This document shows positions 21,013 to 34,500 of a stretch of DNA of 64,000 nt, piece by piece. The notes under the pieces were generated by a model. The model made no database searches. It was not told the origin of the DNA and was given only the letters and a program-made list of their open reading frames with translations. Where the stretch lies: contig CM046338.1 of assembly GCA_025403435.1 (NCBI GenBank), forward strand, positions 25,154,281-25,218,280, given 5' to 3'. Each line of letters begins with the position of its first letter. Position 1 is the first letter of the stretch. Source of the stretch: Artocarpus heterophyllus (Eukaryota; Streptophyta; Magnoliopsida; Rosales; Moraceae). The position numbers and the translations under genes were made by a program.

Positions 21013-24000
21013 ATGGCTCACGGTGGCTACGGCAAGCGCCGGGTGAAGCCCGCCGCCGGCCGCCGATCCAAGTCCCTGGCGGCCGAGAAGAAGCCCAAGG
21101 CCGTCTCTCTCAAGAACCAGATTCGCTCAGTGGAGCGTATGCTTCGGAAGGTATTTCGACCAATTTCCCACTCTTTCTGGTTTGTTTGCTCTTTTGTTTC
21201 AGCTCTCTCTATCAATTGCGGTTTCGATGTCTATGTTAGGGTTTTTGGCGTTGTGATTTATATTTAATTTTAGCTCTTGTTATCAATGCAGTGAAGAGGA
21301 ATTGTGATTTGAGGTTCTTTGTTTTTGGTTTCTGAGAAAGCTTTGTGGCCACTCTTCAGCTGTATAATCAAAGATTGGAGCTTTCTTTCTTTCTTTTTTC
21401 TTTTTTTTGAGCCAGTTTAGTTACTGTAGTTCCTTTGGCTCATTTCTCGATGAATAGAAAGGTTTTCTTTTGTTGATGTATTGATCGTAATGCTGTGCTT
21501 AGTATACAGGGTATTGTGTTGTGGAAGAATTCCTTACTAAATGTTATTTTTTGTCTTATTTATTCTTAAGAATCTTCCAGTTGAAGTTAGGGAAGCTCAG
21601 GAACAGAAGTTAGAAGGGCTCAGAAAACAGCAGGAGATCCATTCTCGTCTAGCTGTGGAGCGCAAAATATTCTTGCGGGACAGGAAAATAAAATTTTTTG
21701 GTAATACTTCAGAGCTTAATTATTTTTTGGCCCCCTTTCGTGTAATTTAGATATCTGGAATGGGTATGTTTTGCTTGGTTGGATGTGACGTGTGTTGTTC
21801 AGAGAGAAGAAAGATCGAGAGAAGAATCAGGCGTTTAGAGAAGCTCCAACGTGCTTCATCTGGTCAAGCGCAAGATGCAGAGATTGCTGAGCAGCTTTTT
21901 ACGTTGAAAGACGATCTTGAATATGTCAGGGTAAGCCAAGTATTTGCACTTAATTATTTGTTATTGTGGGAAAATATATGGTATTAGAAGGGTGCAATTA
22001 TAATTGCTGAAAGAAAGTAATGTCTTTATGTTGTGAGAAACCTAACGAGCTTGTATTGGACTTGAAACCTGACCCTTGTCTCTGAACTAGAGTCTTTAGT
22101 AGAGAGGTGTTGTGAGTGAGTGAATTTCATTTTTGTTTTCGTTCAGGTTGTCATGTTCTTCTCTATGATATATGAGTACTTCTTATTATATTATCTGCCA
22201 AGCTAAAGGTTCTTGGTTATGGCAGTTCTTTCCAAAGACTGAGAAATACGTCTCTTTATTTACTGGAGGTGATGATTCAGAAATGGTTGATAAGAGAAAT
22301 AGATTGCGCGAGCAGATTAAGGCTAATCTAGTAGCTGCTGCTGCTAGCGGAAAGGATTTGGAAGGTATTGACTTTCCTCGACTTTGCTTTTCCATTCTGC
22401 ATAAAAGTGTGGGAATTGGATTATTTCCTTGATTTGTTTGAATGATTCCATGAGAACTGCGAGTATGCTACCATGAGTAGAAGGTGCAACTTAGTCATGG
22501 ATGGTGATACATACGTAAAATTAAAAACTTAAAAAAAAGATTTATGATGAAGCAGGGCAATACTCACCAGATTTGCTGAGGATATGTCTTAGGCAATATA
22601 GCTCTTCTCACATAACTCATATACCTGTCGCTCAATATAACGACCTAGATCTACTTTCTTGCACCACCTCATCTGATGTGGTCAAACAAAAATTTTGTCA
22701 GAAGAAACAATTGCCAAGTTCTTCCCTTATTTCTAAATGCTTTCCGTATATTCTTCTGCTTGATATTGATGTTGAATCATGAAGTCGCCTCTAGGCTGAG
22801 CCTATTGAGACGTCGTGGTTATACAACAAGAGTTGCTTTAGGTTGGGGGGAATTATTGTATAGTCTCGACGGTCCAATGGGCTCGGCTTAGAGGCGACTT
22901 CAGGCCCAACATGGAGAAGCAGCCTAATTAGCACGTCTGGGTCACCTATGCGAGGCTATGGGAGGTCAAGGAAAAAAGTTGAGTATTAATTGAATTTCAA
23001 ATTGGGAAATATCTCAATTTCCATTTTTTGAAGATCAAGGCTATTGTGGTCAGCATGGGGAAGGAGAAATATCTATATTCAAATAGGAAAACAAGATAGA
23101 ATCCCTAGACTTTATTTGATATTGTTTGAATTTATTTGAATTAATTGTAAAGGGCTATAAATAGGGGATTCAACCATCCAAAAATCTCTAGGTCTCTCAT
23201 AGAGCATTAGCGTTTGTATTTTTTCTTTTACAAAAGAGTGAAATTCTCTCCTCCTTCGTATAGTGGATGCAGCTTCCAAAGAGAGTGAACCGGTATAAAT
23301 TACTATGTTTGTTTATTTTTCTGCATTTATTCTTCATTAAATTCGTGAGTGCATTACTGTGGTGAGATAAATTTTTCTGAGAGTAGTGCTGGCAAATTTT
23401 CGGCCTCAACAACTCAGAAAAGTGCTTATTTTGCTCATTAACTCCTTTTTTTTTTGTTTGTAAATGGTCAACCTAATCTTGTGGTCACCAATTATTAAAT
23501 CGTTTGTTCTTCTGTTATAATGCTTTCTTTTTATTGTTTATATAAACAGAGACGGGAAGTGAGGATGATGGGCTTTTGGATATGAGTGATGATGATTTCT
23601 TCCTGAGTGGAAGCTCTAGTGATGAAGCAGATGCAGACGATGAATGGACTGACAAAAGTACAAGGTATTTGCCATCTTTGCAAAGGGAGATGTTATTTTA
23701 GTTTTATCTTTCGTTTGCTACCATTCACAAAACTTTAAGTATCTGAGTGAACAGAAAGATGAAGAATGTTTTAACCCATGACAACCGTGAATGTTGCAGG
23801 TAGTGAGTTGTTTCAAGAAAAGCTGATTAATAATCTTTTAAAGGGGAATTTCAAATCCATTTTAATTAAACCACTATCTTATGTTGTACTTTACATGGTA
23901 AACATTGTTATATATTAAAAACACTTCATCTTAAATCTTTTTGTAGGGAACAGGCTTCCAGTGCTTCTGGAAAGGCTGCATCTGGCATGTCTAGTGACGA

Positions 24001-25171
24001 AAGATATCAGGTTTCTCATTTATATTGATAGTGTTTCACTGTTCTAGTGATGTATGGCTAGTGGTGTTGTGTGAAATTCATTTTTCCTCACTCAGACCTG
24101 TTGTAATAGAGACAGGTCTCTGCTAGAGCCTTAATGCCTCCTCCACGGCCGTCAACCAAGTCTTTTTCAACTCGTACTAAGTCAAAATTTGCACCTTCAT
24201 CAAGCAGAAGTTTCTCAAAACGCAGGGTTGATTTTTCCACATCCAGCGCTACGTCAAATAGCAACGGTGGTTCTTCCTTCAAGTCTAGGGGATTTTCAAA
24301 TTCAGGAACAGCTCGGGGAAGTAATTTAAGCTCCAATTCTGATGCTCATAAACCCCGAAGAAAAAGGAGGCCAAAGAAGAGGAAACAGCAGGTTTGTCTT
24401 GCTCTCAATTATTAATATAATATGTCTATATGTTTGCCTGCAGTTCTAGTTCTTGTCATACTATTGTAAGAAAGTTGATCCAGCCTAGCATTAGCCTGGC
24501 ATTCCAGTGCTTTCACCGACTTCCTAAAGGCCCAAGCTGTTAATTTGGTGCTACTTGCTAGTAATGGTTCTGATTTGTATTGATAAGAGTGGAAGTTTGT
24601 CATACTAGTAGCAGATGGTGTAGCCTTAACTTGATAAGGCTGATTGGTTTTTGAATTTTCTTCATGCTTCTATCTCCTGAGTTGGACACTCGGTACTTTT
24701 CATGCTTCAGCTCAAGAGCCATCGAGCTTGAACAAGAAACCCCATTTGATAATGGCTTGTAGTTCTTTATTTTAGGGGTTTTTTTTTTTTTTGTTTTGAA
24801 ATTCTACTATATATTTCTTCACCAGTTTTAATAGACATCACCATTTTAGAACAATAACAACCATGGTAACCCCACTATGAATAACTTTTCTGGCACCTCC
24901 AGTAGCGGTCATATATTCCTAAAAGTAATTCTTTGCCAAGGTTGTATTATGCCTTTTCTTCTTTTTTTGGCCTAAAGTTACAAAGCGTCAAAAAACCATG
25001 GTCTGGCGAGGTAGTACAGAGACTTGTAAAAGGCCTAACTCGTGTTCTTGTGGCTAAAATATTTCATGAAAATAGCTCTTCTCCACTCGTGATTGTCATA
25101 ATTAATTGAAGCACCTTGCTAACCCTTTATGCCCTTTTAAACGTGATTATTTTTCCATTTGACAGGCATGA
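21013..25171 (+). CDS. EFG1: rRNA-processing protein EFG1
   Basis: Nucleolar factor expected to act in early pre-rRNA processing for the small ribosomal subunit. Exons: 21013-21150, 21571-21700, 21803-21930, 22226-22364, 23550-23664, 23947-24010, 24110-24391, 25166-25171, giving 1002 bases, 333 codons plus TGA, in frame throughout. The N-terminus is basic (MAHGGYGKRRVKPAAGRR). The EFG1 domain spans roughly residues 35-150 and is helical and charged (LKNQIRSVERMLRK, ERRKIERRIRRLEKLQR, LEYVRFFPKTEKYVSLF). An acidic serine-rich stretch follows (SDDDFFLSGSSSDEADADDE), then a serine-rich linker and a basic tail (KPRRKRRPKKRKQQ) likely to direct nuclear localisation. The last exon holds one codon plus the stop. 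The seventh exon may start at 24110 or 24116, both in frame. Intron 4 carries a solo LTR. The gene looks intact. Confidence 0.92.
22770..23411 (+). mobile_element. solo LTR-like element in EFG1 intron 4
   Basis: The ends are TGTTG and CAACA, typical TG..CA LTR termini. A promoter-like box CTATAAATAGGGG lies near 23153 in the + direction, followed by an R/U5-like T-rich region. No internal domain or second LTR is present. A clean target-site duplication is not visible (left flank ATTGA, right flank ACTCA), so the boundaries may be off or one end altered. It is probably Copia-like, but with no coding part this is a guess. Confidence 0.65.
22781..22902. repeat. 22-bp inverted repeat at the 5' end of the solo LTR
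   Basis: The arm at 22781-22802 (starts GAAGTCGCCTCTA) and the arm at 22881-22902 (ends TAGAGGCGACTTC) are reverse complements with two mismatches, separated by about 78 bases. Transcribed, it would fold into a long stem within the EFG1 pre-mRNA. Confidence 0.8.
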
Positions 25172-25782
25172 AGAAAGTGTCTTGGAGTTGACGCCGAAAT
25201 GACCAATTGCTCAGCTTGGGAGATCTTAATGCAAGTTTTTACAGATCAATCTTTACAATTCAAATTATGTCGTCATTTTGATGGGTAAGATTCTGGAATG
25301 GGTGCTTACACTGCTCTTTGTAATGGTTACTTTGAACCCTTTTGTTCTCATTTACAGCTAGTTTTATTTTGTTTGAAAATTTATTTCTGTAATTATTCAA
25401 TCCCTGTACGATCATGGTAGTAACCTTTTTAGTGTGGGATTCTTGGTGCTGATTACAAGTACATGTGACAAAAAAAAAAAGAGAGAAGATTCTTCAGAAG
25501 TCCTTTGATTAGAAAACCACACAACAGAAGTTTCAACCCACAAATTGTTTCTGCTTGTGGAATCTTACAGTGACTATTGGTTTTTTGCTATTCTCTGTGG
25601 CCCCGCTAAGTCTTTATGGCTTCATTTGAAAACGTCGTTCCAACTATAATTTTAACTGCTACAGTATAAAGCAAAAATATGTTGCAGTATAAAACTTTCA
25701 TATGCTACAATAATTTATTTCCTCTCTTAGTTCTAATTATGCTGCTAAATGTACTCTGTATTTTACATCGTATTAGTTTTAT

Positions 25783-25905
25783 GGCTCGTTTGGTTCATAG
25801 GTTTGAGCAGAAAGTATAAACAAAAATTTAAATTTTTTTGGGAGAACATTTTTGTAGCTAAAAGGTTTCAGAGTTCTGGTTGAAACTGTGAACCAAATGG
25901 ATGCT
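25783..25905. mobile_element. degenerate MITE copy, CGTTTGG-type
   Basis: The left end GGCTCGTTTGGTTC and right end GAACCAAATGG.. are inverted. The interior AAATTTAAATTTTTTTGGGAG and TTTTGTAGC match the inner blocks of the copies at 26612-26862 and 7144-7263. Confidence 0.5.
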
Positions 25906-26611
25906 TAATTAAATTATTCTCAAGAGATACTGCTAAGAATGTAGTTTCAACCCACAAGTTGTTTATGCTCGTGGAATCCGTTATGCCTGTATATGTGCCA
26001 TGATTCTGAACGTCTTGGAAGATCCAGTTGAAGAAAATGCTCGATCGATGAAGTTAGGGAGCAGCCTTAGGAACGAAGATTGGGAGAAAAAAAAAAAAAA
26101 GAAGAAGAAAAAAGCAATAAAGAAAGGACAATAACGTGAGAAGAATAAAGGAATGGAAGGACAGACGTAATGTGAAGAAACGACAACAAAATGAAAGAAT
26201 AAATCTAACCAAAGCACTAGGAAAAAGATGGATAAGGTGTTTAAAAAAGTAGTTTAGATTTTAGATTTTTTTCAATTGTGCGTCAATTAAGCACAACACG
26301 TCAATCGCTCTCATGTTTTTTGCGTCAAGTAAAATTACATAAAGTTTCACATATTATAATGTGTATATTTAAATTTTAGAGTTAGAATTTTTTTCTTCAA
26401 TCATCGTGCATATTTAAATTCTAGAGTTCATTTTTTTTTTTCCAATCATTCGTGTCTATTTAAATTCCAGAGTTAAATAAAACAGGTGAAGATAAAGGAG
26501 AAAACGACTGGTAATGTGAACAAATAAAAAGGACAAACAAATGTGAAACATGCTATTCGGCTTAGGAATCTATTTTGCACGTAAAAGTGATGCGTGTGAT
26601 AATAATGAGAT

Positions 26612-26862
26612 TCTTAGAGCTCGTTTGATTTGAGTATTTGAATAGAGTATTTGAATAAGAATTTAAATTTTTATGAGAGAAAATATTGTAACAAAATGAT
26701 TCAAACCGTGATTCGAACTATGAAATAAACGCACCTTTATGGCCCGTTTGGTTCGAGTATTTAAATAGAGTATTTGAATAAAGATTTAAATTTTTATGAA
26801 AAAAAATACTGTAACAAAATAATTCAAACTGTGATTCAAATATCAAAACAAACAAGCCTTTA
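26612..26862. mobile_element. two adjacent head-to-tail MITE copies
   Basis: Two ~120-bp copies lie end to end: the first starts GAGCTCGTTTGATT, the second GGCCCGTTTGGTTCG. Both contain GAGTATTTGAATA, AAATTTAAATTTTTATGA and CAAAATRATTCAAAC in the same order, and the second ends ACAAACAAGCC. TTA-like trinucleotides occur at the outer edges and the junction. They belong to the same family as the 7144 copy. Confidence 0.7.
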
Positions 26863-27479
26863 ATATCATTTTAAGAGTAACACTGTATGGCCTGAGCGGG
26901 CCCCAGTTCAGGCCTAAAAGACTTTTTATCGTCTGAACTTACATTATGTCATGCAAGTCCTTCACTGTTTGGAGCCTGGAAGAATTTCTTTCAAAACATG
27001 ATTAGATGGAGTAAATGACAAGAATAATTTATCAGCGACACTGACTAGAAAGCCACTTAAAAACCCATTTAATAAAAAAAAAAAAAAAAAACGGAGAAAA
27101 AAGAAAACAACAATTCCAGAAAAATACCCTGAAAAAATGTTAGCGGCAAAAGGAGAAAGCACACTAAACACAAAAAAAGGAAAAAACACCAAAGCACATA
27201 AAAGGTAAACGACAACAAAAGTGAACCGAGAAACAGAATAAACGACAGCATCATAAAAAAGAGCAACAAGAAACGACATCAGATGCGTGATGATAATTTG
27301 AAACGACATTGGAAAGTTTTTTCTCATTTTCCAAAACGTAAAAAATGAAAAGGCTTCCGTAACAACGTTTGGTGAAAAACTTTTGGGAAGTAAAAATGAA
27401 GATTGTTCCAGAAATAACCTAAATTTCTTTAAATTTTGAAAAAAAAAAAAAAAAAAAACTTGTCTCCAAAATTTTCTCC

Positions 27480-27970
27480 CCTCTCAACCAAACCTCTATC
27501 TCACTCTCTCAATCTGTCTGCTACCCACCCATCGGCGATTCTCCAATGACCCAACCTCACCAAGGACCGAGAGACCCGTCCTCCTGACGCTCCAAACCCA
27601 TCCTCGCCGACGACCTAGAGACCCACCCTCGCCGCGCGACTGTAGAGACCTAGATTGCACGACGACGCGGCGAACCCAGATCGCCATCCTCCTCCCACCG
27701 CGTCAATGATCGCCCTCTCTGCCTAAACCCAGCGACCCACCCTTCGCCGCAATCCCAGTAAACCCAGCCCCATCCCGTCGACCCTCGACCCCATCAAATA
27801 CCCATCCACCCTCGACCCTCGTCCACCATGAAGCCCACCCCAATAGGTTGCCGCCCGCCGCCTCCCACCACAAGATCTTCATCGAGCACCCCCCATGCTG
27901 CCAGATTCTTCATCTTTGCAGCGTCACCGAAGCACCGCGCTGGCGTTGCAGCCGAAGGAAGAGAAGACTT
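27480..27970. other. GC-rich block of unknown nature
   Basis: About 490 bases rich in C and CG (CCCACCCTCGCCGCGCGACT style) are embedded in AT-rich DNA and preceded by an 18-base A-run. Open frames cross it on both strands, but they follow base composition rather than any recognised protein. It could be a captured gene fragment inside a transposon, or the body of an uncharacterised repeat. I do not recognise it. Confidence 0.4.
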
Positions 27971-28590
27971 CCAAATTGTTTTCTTCTGAAAAAATGTTTA
28001 ATGTTTAATTTAAGTGGCATCATTTATTAGTATTAAATTAATAATCAATCTTTTTAAAATTAAAATTGGTTTTAATTACCTTAATAATTCTTTATAAAAA
28101 AATATTTTATTTTTAAAAACATACCAACATATACAAACCGAACACAATTTTAAAAATAATTTTAACATATTTTTTAAATTATTTTTATTTTCAAATTTTT
28201 ATAAAACAAAAAATAAAATGACGAAGGGTTGTTTAATTTTTTTACCCAGAACCAGAAGTATTGTTTGTTGTACAGACTTTATCCAATAAAAAATTGCCAT
28301 GTGTTTATTCACGATTCTATTGGTTGATTTCTCGTGTAAAGTAATTTACTAGGACTTTATAATTATTATTTATTACTTTCATATTTATATATTTTCATCG
28401 TAAATATATGTATATTTTTCGAATTTTTGATAAATAAAAAATAAAAAAAGATATTTTGATAAAAGTTAAAAAGAGAGAGTTAAAAACAACAAGTTGAGTT
28501 CTTCGGCCAACGAAAGGCAAAAGCAAAAACAACTTAAAACAACAACAAATGTTTAAATACACAGATTCATGATTGAGGAGAGAAAGAAGA

Positions 28591-31500
28591 ATGGTTACGA
28601 AATCGAAGTTTCAAATTCTGTCGATATTCTTGTTGGTCTTTCTCGTTCCCAAAACTCTCTCAGATGGCGTCACTTACGACGAAGCCAAACAGCTCAGAGA
28701 CGAGGTAATATTGATACTAATACTAATATTTGTACCATTATCCCATTTTTCGCATCCTATAATTCTCTAAAGCAGAACTACTTCTGGGTTTTGATTTAAA
28801 ATTTCATCTGTTTTTGCCTTAATTTGAGTGCCAGTGATCTATCTTCAGTCCTTGCTTTGCCATGTTTTCAGATTTTTTCTTTTTCTTTTTTTTTTTTTTT
28901 GATGTGAAAATAGGGAAAAAAAAATCAAATTCACCAAGCATTGCCTAGTAAACATTATTTTTGCAAAGACTTGAATCTTCAGTGCCCAGAATTTAGTTTT
29001 GCAAAATTTGTTTTAGTATTTGTTCTTTTAGTGTGTATATATGTATATTTTCACTGTGAATGTGTTTTCTCTATTGCGTAGAAGTTAGAATATACTTGAA
29101 GTCAAACATTTTTGTTAAGTAATGTGAGAAAGTTTTATTTTTATTTTTTTATTTTTTCTTTTTCCCTTTTGTTTTACAAATGTAAAATTATTCATTCTAT
29201 CATAGGCTTGTGACATTGAAATAATAGGATTACTTGTGAAATGTGCTGAAAGTCACTCAAAATAGATTAGTAGCTGATTAACTGATTTGTTGTTTTTAAC
29301 TACTTTACATTGTAGGTGAGAGAAATGTTTTATCATGCTTTTAATGGATACATGGAGAATGCCTTTCCACTTGATGAATTAAGACCTCTATCTTGTGGCG
29401 GGGAAGACTCGCTTGGCGGTTATGCCTTAACTTTGGTGAGAGAGATTATATATCTGTGATTTGGGTTTTAAATTATGTATAAAATCTTACCCTTATTTTA
29501 GTAGTCCGGTTATGCCATGGTTTCAGATTGACTCTTTAGACACACTGGCTTTACTTGGTGATCGTGAACGCTTTGCTGCTTCTGTTGAATGGATTGGTAA
29601 AAACCTTCGGTTTGATATAGTGAGTAATGCCTTTTTTTCTTGTTTGTAAGCTGACTATGCTGGATCAGTATCATAGCATGTTTAAGATGTGAGAAGCCTG
29701 CTGTTTTGATTGAGGTTATCTTGTGTAAACCGTGCTCCTAGAGATCTTCATGGGAGGCTTGTTAAGTTTTTTGTTGTTGTATGATTCGGTGTATCCTTTT
29801 TTTCTAGCTGTTAAGATACATTAACCTTTTTTGCCTTTTCCTCTTGGTTGTTGTGTCAAAATCTCGTTTTACCGTTGATTTTACTAAAGGAATTTAGATC
29901 TAAGGCTAACTTCATTGCTTTTAATCTTCACGCAGAATAAGACAGTTTCACTTTTTGAGACTACCATTCGCGTCCTTGGCGGTTTACTATCTGCACATCT
30001 TATAGCAAGTGACTATGCCACGGTAGTAGCTCTATGTTTTATTTGCTAAAAGAGCTTCTTGTTTTTGGTAAAGCATGAAATTATTTTTTAAGAAAAGTTT
30101 GAGATGAACTAGAAGATAGTTGTTCACTTTTTGCATAAGGTATTTTGATATTATCTTGCCACCGTGGTTTTGAAGAGTCATAGTTATTCTGTCCAAGAAA
30201 AACTAAGGAAATGCGATAAAATTGTTTTCAGCTATACAATTTACAGTAAAAAAGATAATAAGCTGAGCATTAACCGTTTTCTATGGGACACTGTCAGAAT
30301 TCTAAAAACTAGAATTACGACTCTCCTTTGCTTTATGTTATGTATTGTTACACCGTAAATTGTAATCTTAAGATTTTTTCTGGATCTTTTCATCATCTTT
30401 CCGTTGTAGGGTATGAAAATTCCAAACTACGACGACCAGTTACTTCACCTGGCTGAGGATTTAGCCCAGAGATTGTTACCTGCATTTGAAACTCCTACAG
30501 GTATTACCCTTACCCAAGATGTAATTATTAGCAGATGCTTTCATTATTTCTCTTGCCTTCCTGTTCCCTTTGGTGCTTCAGTTGAGTTGAAAGTATCTTA
30601 TTGTTTTCTTCCCTTTTCTTTTTCCAATTTTGGCATGTGAGTTTTAGAAACTTGATGGTATTGATCTATTACGTGAATATATAAGTTGTATGGTATTTCG
30701 TTTATTCATATATAAAAAGAACAAAATATTAACTAACTTCATGTCTGTCGATTTCTAATACTTTCATTTTCTGAATAGTGGCGATATGGCTTAAAAAATA
30801 ATATCATTGTTTGCCTTATTTGTTTTACTTCAAGTAGCTTGGATGTCCTTTACTTTGCAAGAAGCAGAGGTCTCTTGCATTTTCCCTAGCTTTGTGAAAC
30901 GAGGATTGAAAGTATGAGTTTGTGGATAAATAAATCTCGCAAAAAAATTTGTAAAATTGAATTGCATATTTGAAATATCGTGGAAAACAAGCACTTTCAG
31001 TAACCTTTCTACCTATTATCCTTTTGCAGGAATTCCTTTTGGATCTGTCAATCTCTTGCATGGAGTTGATGGACATGAAAGCAAGGCAAAACTCTTTTAA
31101 ACTTTTTACTTCGTGTGCAGGTTTCTTTCTTAATGACTAATTATTAACAAACATGTCGATGATGGATTTCTCATATGAAGAGAAAAAAATTACAAATACA
31201 AATCTGCCTGTGCATAATAATCACATATGATGTGCTAAAAATTGAGGAGTACGAATGCAGAACTTCAACCGTGAAAAAGAGCTTTTTTGTTATGCATCTT
31301 CTGTACTCGTATATGTTCATGTCGGTTAGAGAAAAGATCTAAAATTTCATATGTTTTTTTTAGATAACATCAACAGCTGGTGGAGGGACTTTGACTTTAG
31401 AGTTTGGAGTGCTTAGCCGTCTGACAAATGATCCCAGTAAATATCACTACCTTTTCTAGCCTTTTTTTTTTTAACCTTGAGTGGAGGGAATCTACGTAGA

Positions 31501-34500
31501 AGCAGGTTGTTCTGCAATTCAATGATGTTTGGTTGTTTTGTTAGTTGTTCATTGTGCCTATTCTTCCTGTTTAACCCTTTCATTTTGTACAAAAATCTCG
31601 GGCCTTTTGTTTCGTTTCTTTTCTTTTCTTTTTGTTTCGCTTTATTTGTTAAATATACGATTTTTTTGGTCATTCCTGTGCTTGGCATTTTACATTTCTT
31701 TATTTTGGGAAGGGGAGAACTGGAGTGTCCATTTCGAAGTTATAATGTACCAATGCCCGTGCTTTTTTGGTATTTCAGTTTTGAACAAGTTACCAAGAAT
31801 GCGGTGCGTGGACTTTGGGCTCGCCGCTCGAAGCATAATTTAGTGGGTGCTCATATTAATGTTTTTACTGGTGAATGGACACAGAAGGTATCTCTTCTTT
31901 CAAATTGATAACAATCTTAACCACTGGCTGCTGCTTGCATTATATGCACCTCTGCATATAGCACTATTTAGACAAAATTATATGCCAACACTTTCTATTT
32001 TGAACCCTCCACCCTCGTATGATAGGATTTTAACCATGTCGAGCACAATTTATCCAACTCTACCGTGTCTTTCAAATACTTGATATAATGACGGTTCTAA
32101 TCCCGTCTGTGACCAGAAGAACCCTTAAGTTGAATGCGTGAAAATAGATGTTGTTTATTTGATTGTTTTCACTCTTTTCTTTTATTTGGAGATTATATTG
32201 CTGCCTTAGTCCCTCTGATTTTTATTTTTATTTTTCTATTTTATTTATTTATCTGTTATTGTTATTTTATTTATCTATCTTTCTATTGTTATTGTTATTG
32301 TTATTGTTGTTGTTGTAATTGTTTTTGTTTTGTGTGCATCAACCATGGTTCTTTTCTTTACTGCTTTGCAGGATGCTGGAATAGGAACTAGTATTGACTC
32401 TTTCTATGAGTATCTTCTGAAGGTAGCAACATGACTTGCATCGTCGAAACGCTCTAGTATTAACATTTTTGTTTGCTTGTACGACATGAGTTATTAGTTT
32501 TTCCTATAAAATAAGAAGAATTGTTATTTTCACCAGGTCAAATACTTAGTGATTCTTTATTGAATTGTATGTTTTTGTTGATCTTAAATGTTTTTCTTTT
32601 GTAAAGTCCTGCTCACAGCAGCTTTTGGCTTTACCTTTTAAGTCTTCTAACTGCTTCTTTCTACTAAGACAATAAGATAATTGTTAGTGAATTGAATGAT
32701 GAGAAGTCTTCCAGTAGATGTCTCATTTTGATGGCCCACGGTTTTCTTTTCTTATGTCTTTGTTGTTTACTTGAGACATGTTGTTTCAGGCTCATTTATT
32801 ATTTGGAGATGAAGAGTATTTATTCATATTTCAAGAAGCTTATGCGGCGGCCATGGACTATCTTTTCAATGATCCTTGGTAAAAGCTTGTATTCTTTATA
32901 GTGTAATAGTTAACAATACATGTAATTTACTTGCTCATATTAACTCCAGAGGGCATGGAATCTGGTTTTGTTTGCAGGTACGTGGAGGTAAACATGGATT
33001 CTGCTGCTCTTGTCTGGCCATTATTTAACAGTTTGCAGGCTTTCTGGCCCGGCCTTCAGGTTTTTCTCTATACTTTATTGCAATTGTGGACAATAGAGAG
33101 TTTAATAGCATTCATAATTTGATCTCGTTCATCTCAACTATTGGAAGGTTTTAGCTGGGGATATCGACCCTGCAATTCGAACTCATAAGGCCTTCTTTAG
33201 CGTTTGGAAAAAATATGGTTTCACTCCCGAGGGCTTCAATCTTGCTACGCTGAGTGTGCAGGTATTTTGTTTACTTTCCTTTCCACTCAAACTTATATTT
33301 GCTCTTGTGAAATTATTATTATTGGAGGAATATGCTGGTGTAGGGCAATCTTTGTGATGTTTTTGAGAAGTAAAAACTGTTGTGCCTTCTGGTTAGTCAT
33401 CGGCATTTGAAGTTTTGTTTATGCAAGGCTTTGGTTTGTTAAAATCTTAGTGTTTGTGATTGCAAGCACAACTTAGCGGTAATTCCACACCTGCTTTAAT
33501 TGAGGTACAGAGTTTAATCCCCCAAGCCCGAAAAAGTAAAAATAAAAAGGTTAAAATCATATAGTGTTTCAATTGCTCTAGTGACTTATGTTTGGAGGTG
33601 TTTGAGCTTTTGGCCAATGTTAAAGATTTGATGCACGACTGCATTACTAGCTTAACATTCAAAAGAATGGCCCCGTGCACTAAATCTTAGTAACCCAGAT
33701 TAAATTTGTCTCCTTTGAAGGCCGATGCTTTGGCGTTTCTTTTCTCTGTTCTTGATTTTCTTTTCGAAAATTCTGTTCTGTATTGGTGAATGATTGTCTT
33801 ATAAATAGCAGACAATAGCGTTTGGGTTATTATGACTATAATTACGCTTTGATCTTTTAGTCTGTCTTATTTTCAGCATGGACAAAAGAGCTATCCGCTG
33901 CGTCCAGAGTTAATTGAGAGCACATATTGGCTCTACAAAGCTACTAGAGATCCCAGGTTAGTGCAGAATCACTTCTAATGACCTCTACAAATTGAGGGTT
34001 GTTTTCTGATTTGCATTACTATTAGATTTTTTTTCCCCTTTTCTCATGGAGGCAATTTGACCTATGGGTCATTCTACTAGATGCTACTTTGTTCTCACTT
34101 TTTCATTTGTTTCACACCCAAGCCTAATGACGCCAAGAGATTTTGGAGTTGTAGATCACATGATTTATATAACAGCACACTGCCTATTTCTTTGTAGATA
34201 TCTTGATGCCGGGCGGGACATGGTGGCCAGCTTGCAATATGGTGCACGATGTCCTTGTGGATACTGTCACATATCAGATGTAGAGTTTCACAAACAGGAA
34301 GACCATATGGAGAGCTTTTTCCTGGCGGAAACAGTAAGAAATTTGATATAAACTACTCAATTTGATATAAACTACTCAATCTTTAATTTGACGTATGCTA
34401 TTATTATGATTTCCCTTTGTGGCTATTTTTTGTTTGAATTAATTAGTTGTGCGCATCTCTCAAGTGTCTTAGCTGGTAGATCTACTTGAACAAATTTTGA

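Larger units (their letters stand above)
25172..28590. other. intergenic region with MITEs and low-complexity DNA
   Basis: It begins with the EFG1 3' untranslated region. A block containing TTTCAACCCACAA and GTGGAATC occurs near 25530 and again near 25946. MITE copies lie at 25783-25905 and 26612-26862. The 26000-27330 stretch is purine-rich on the + strand; the long minus-strand frames there translate to phenylalanine-rich runs and are not genes. A GC-rich block at 27480-27970 is described separately. The last ~600 bases are AT-rich and should include the promoter of the next gene. Confidence 0.5.

Noticed and set aside
21027..21215. Minus-strand frame opposite EFG1 exon 1
   Set aside because: Shadow of a well-supported exon on the other strand.
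26962..27327. 121-codon minus-strand frame rich in Phe, Leu and Val, resembling a membrane protein
   Set aside because: It is the reverse of an A/G-rich low-complexity tract; the hydrophobic look comes from T-rich codons.
31477..31908. 143-codon frame in MNS5
   Set aside because: It mixes intron with exon 8; only the last part (from 31779) is coding.
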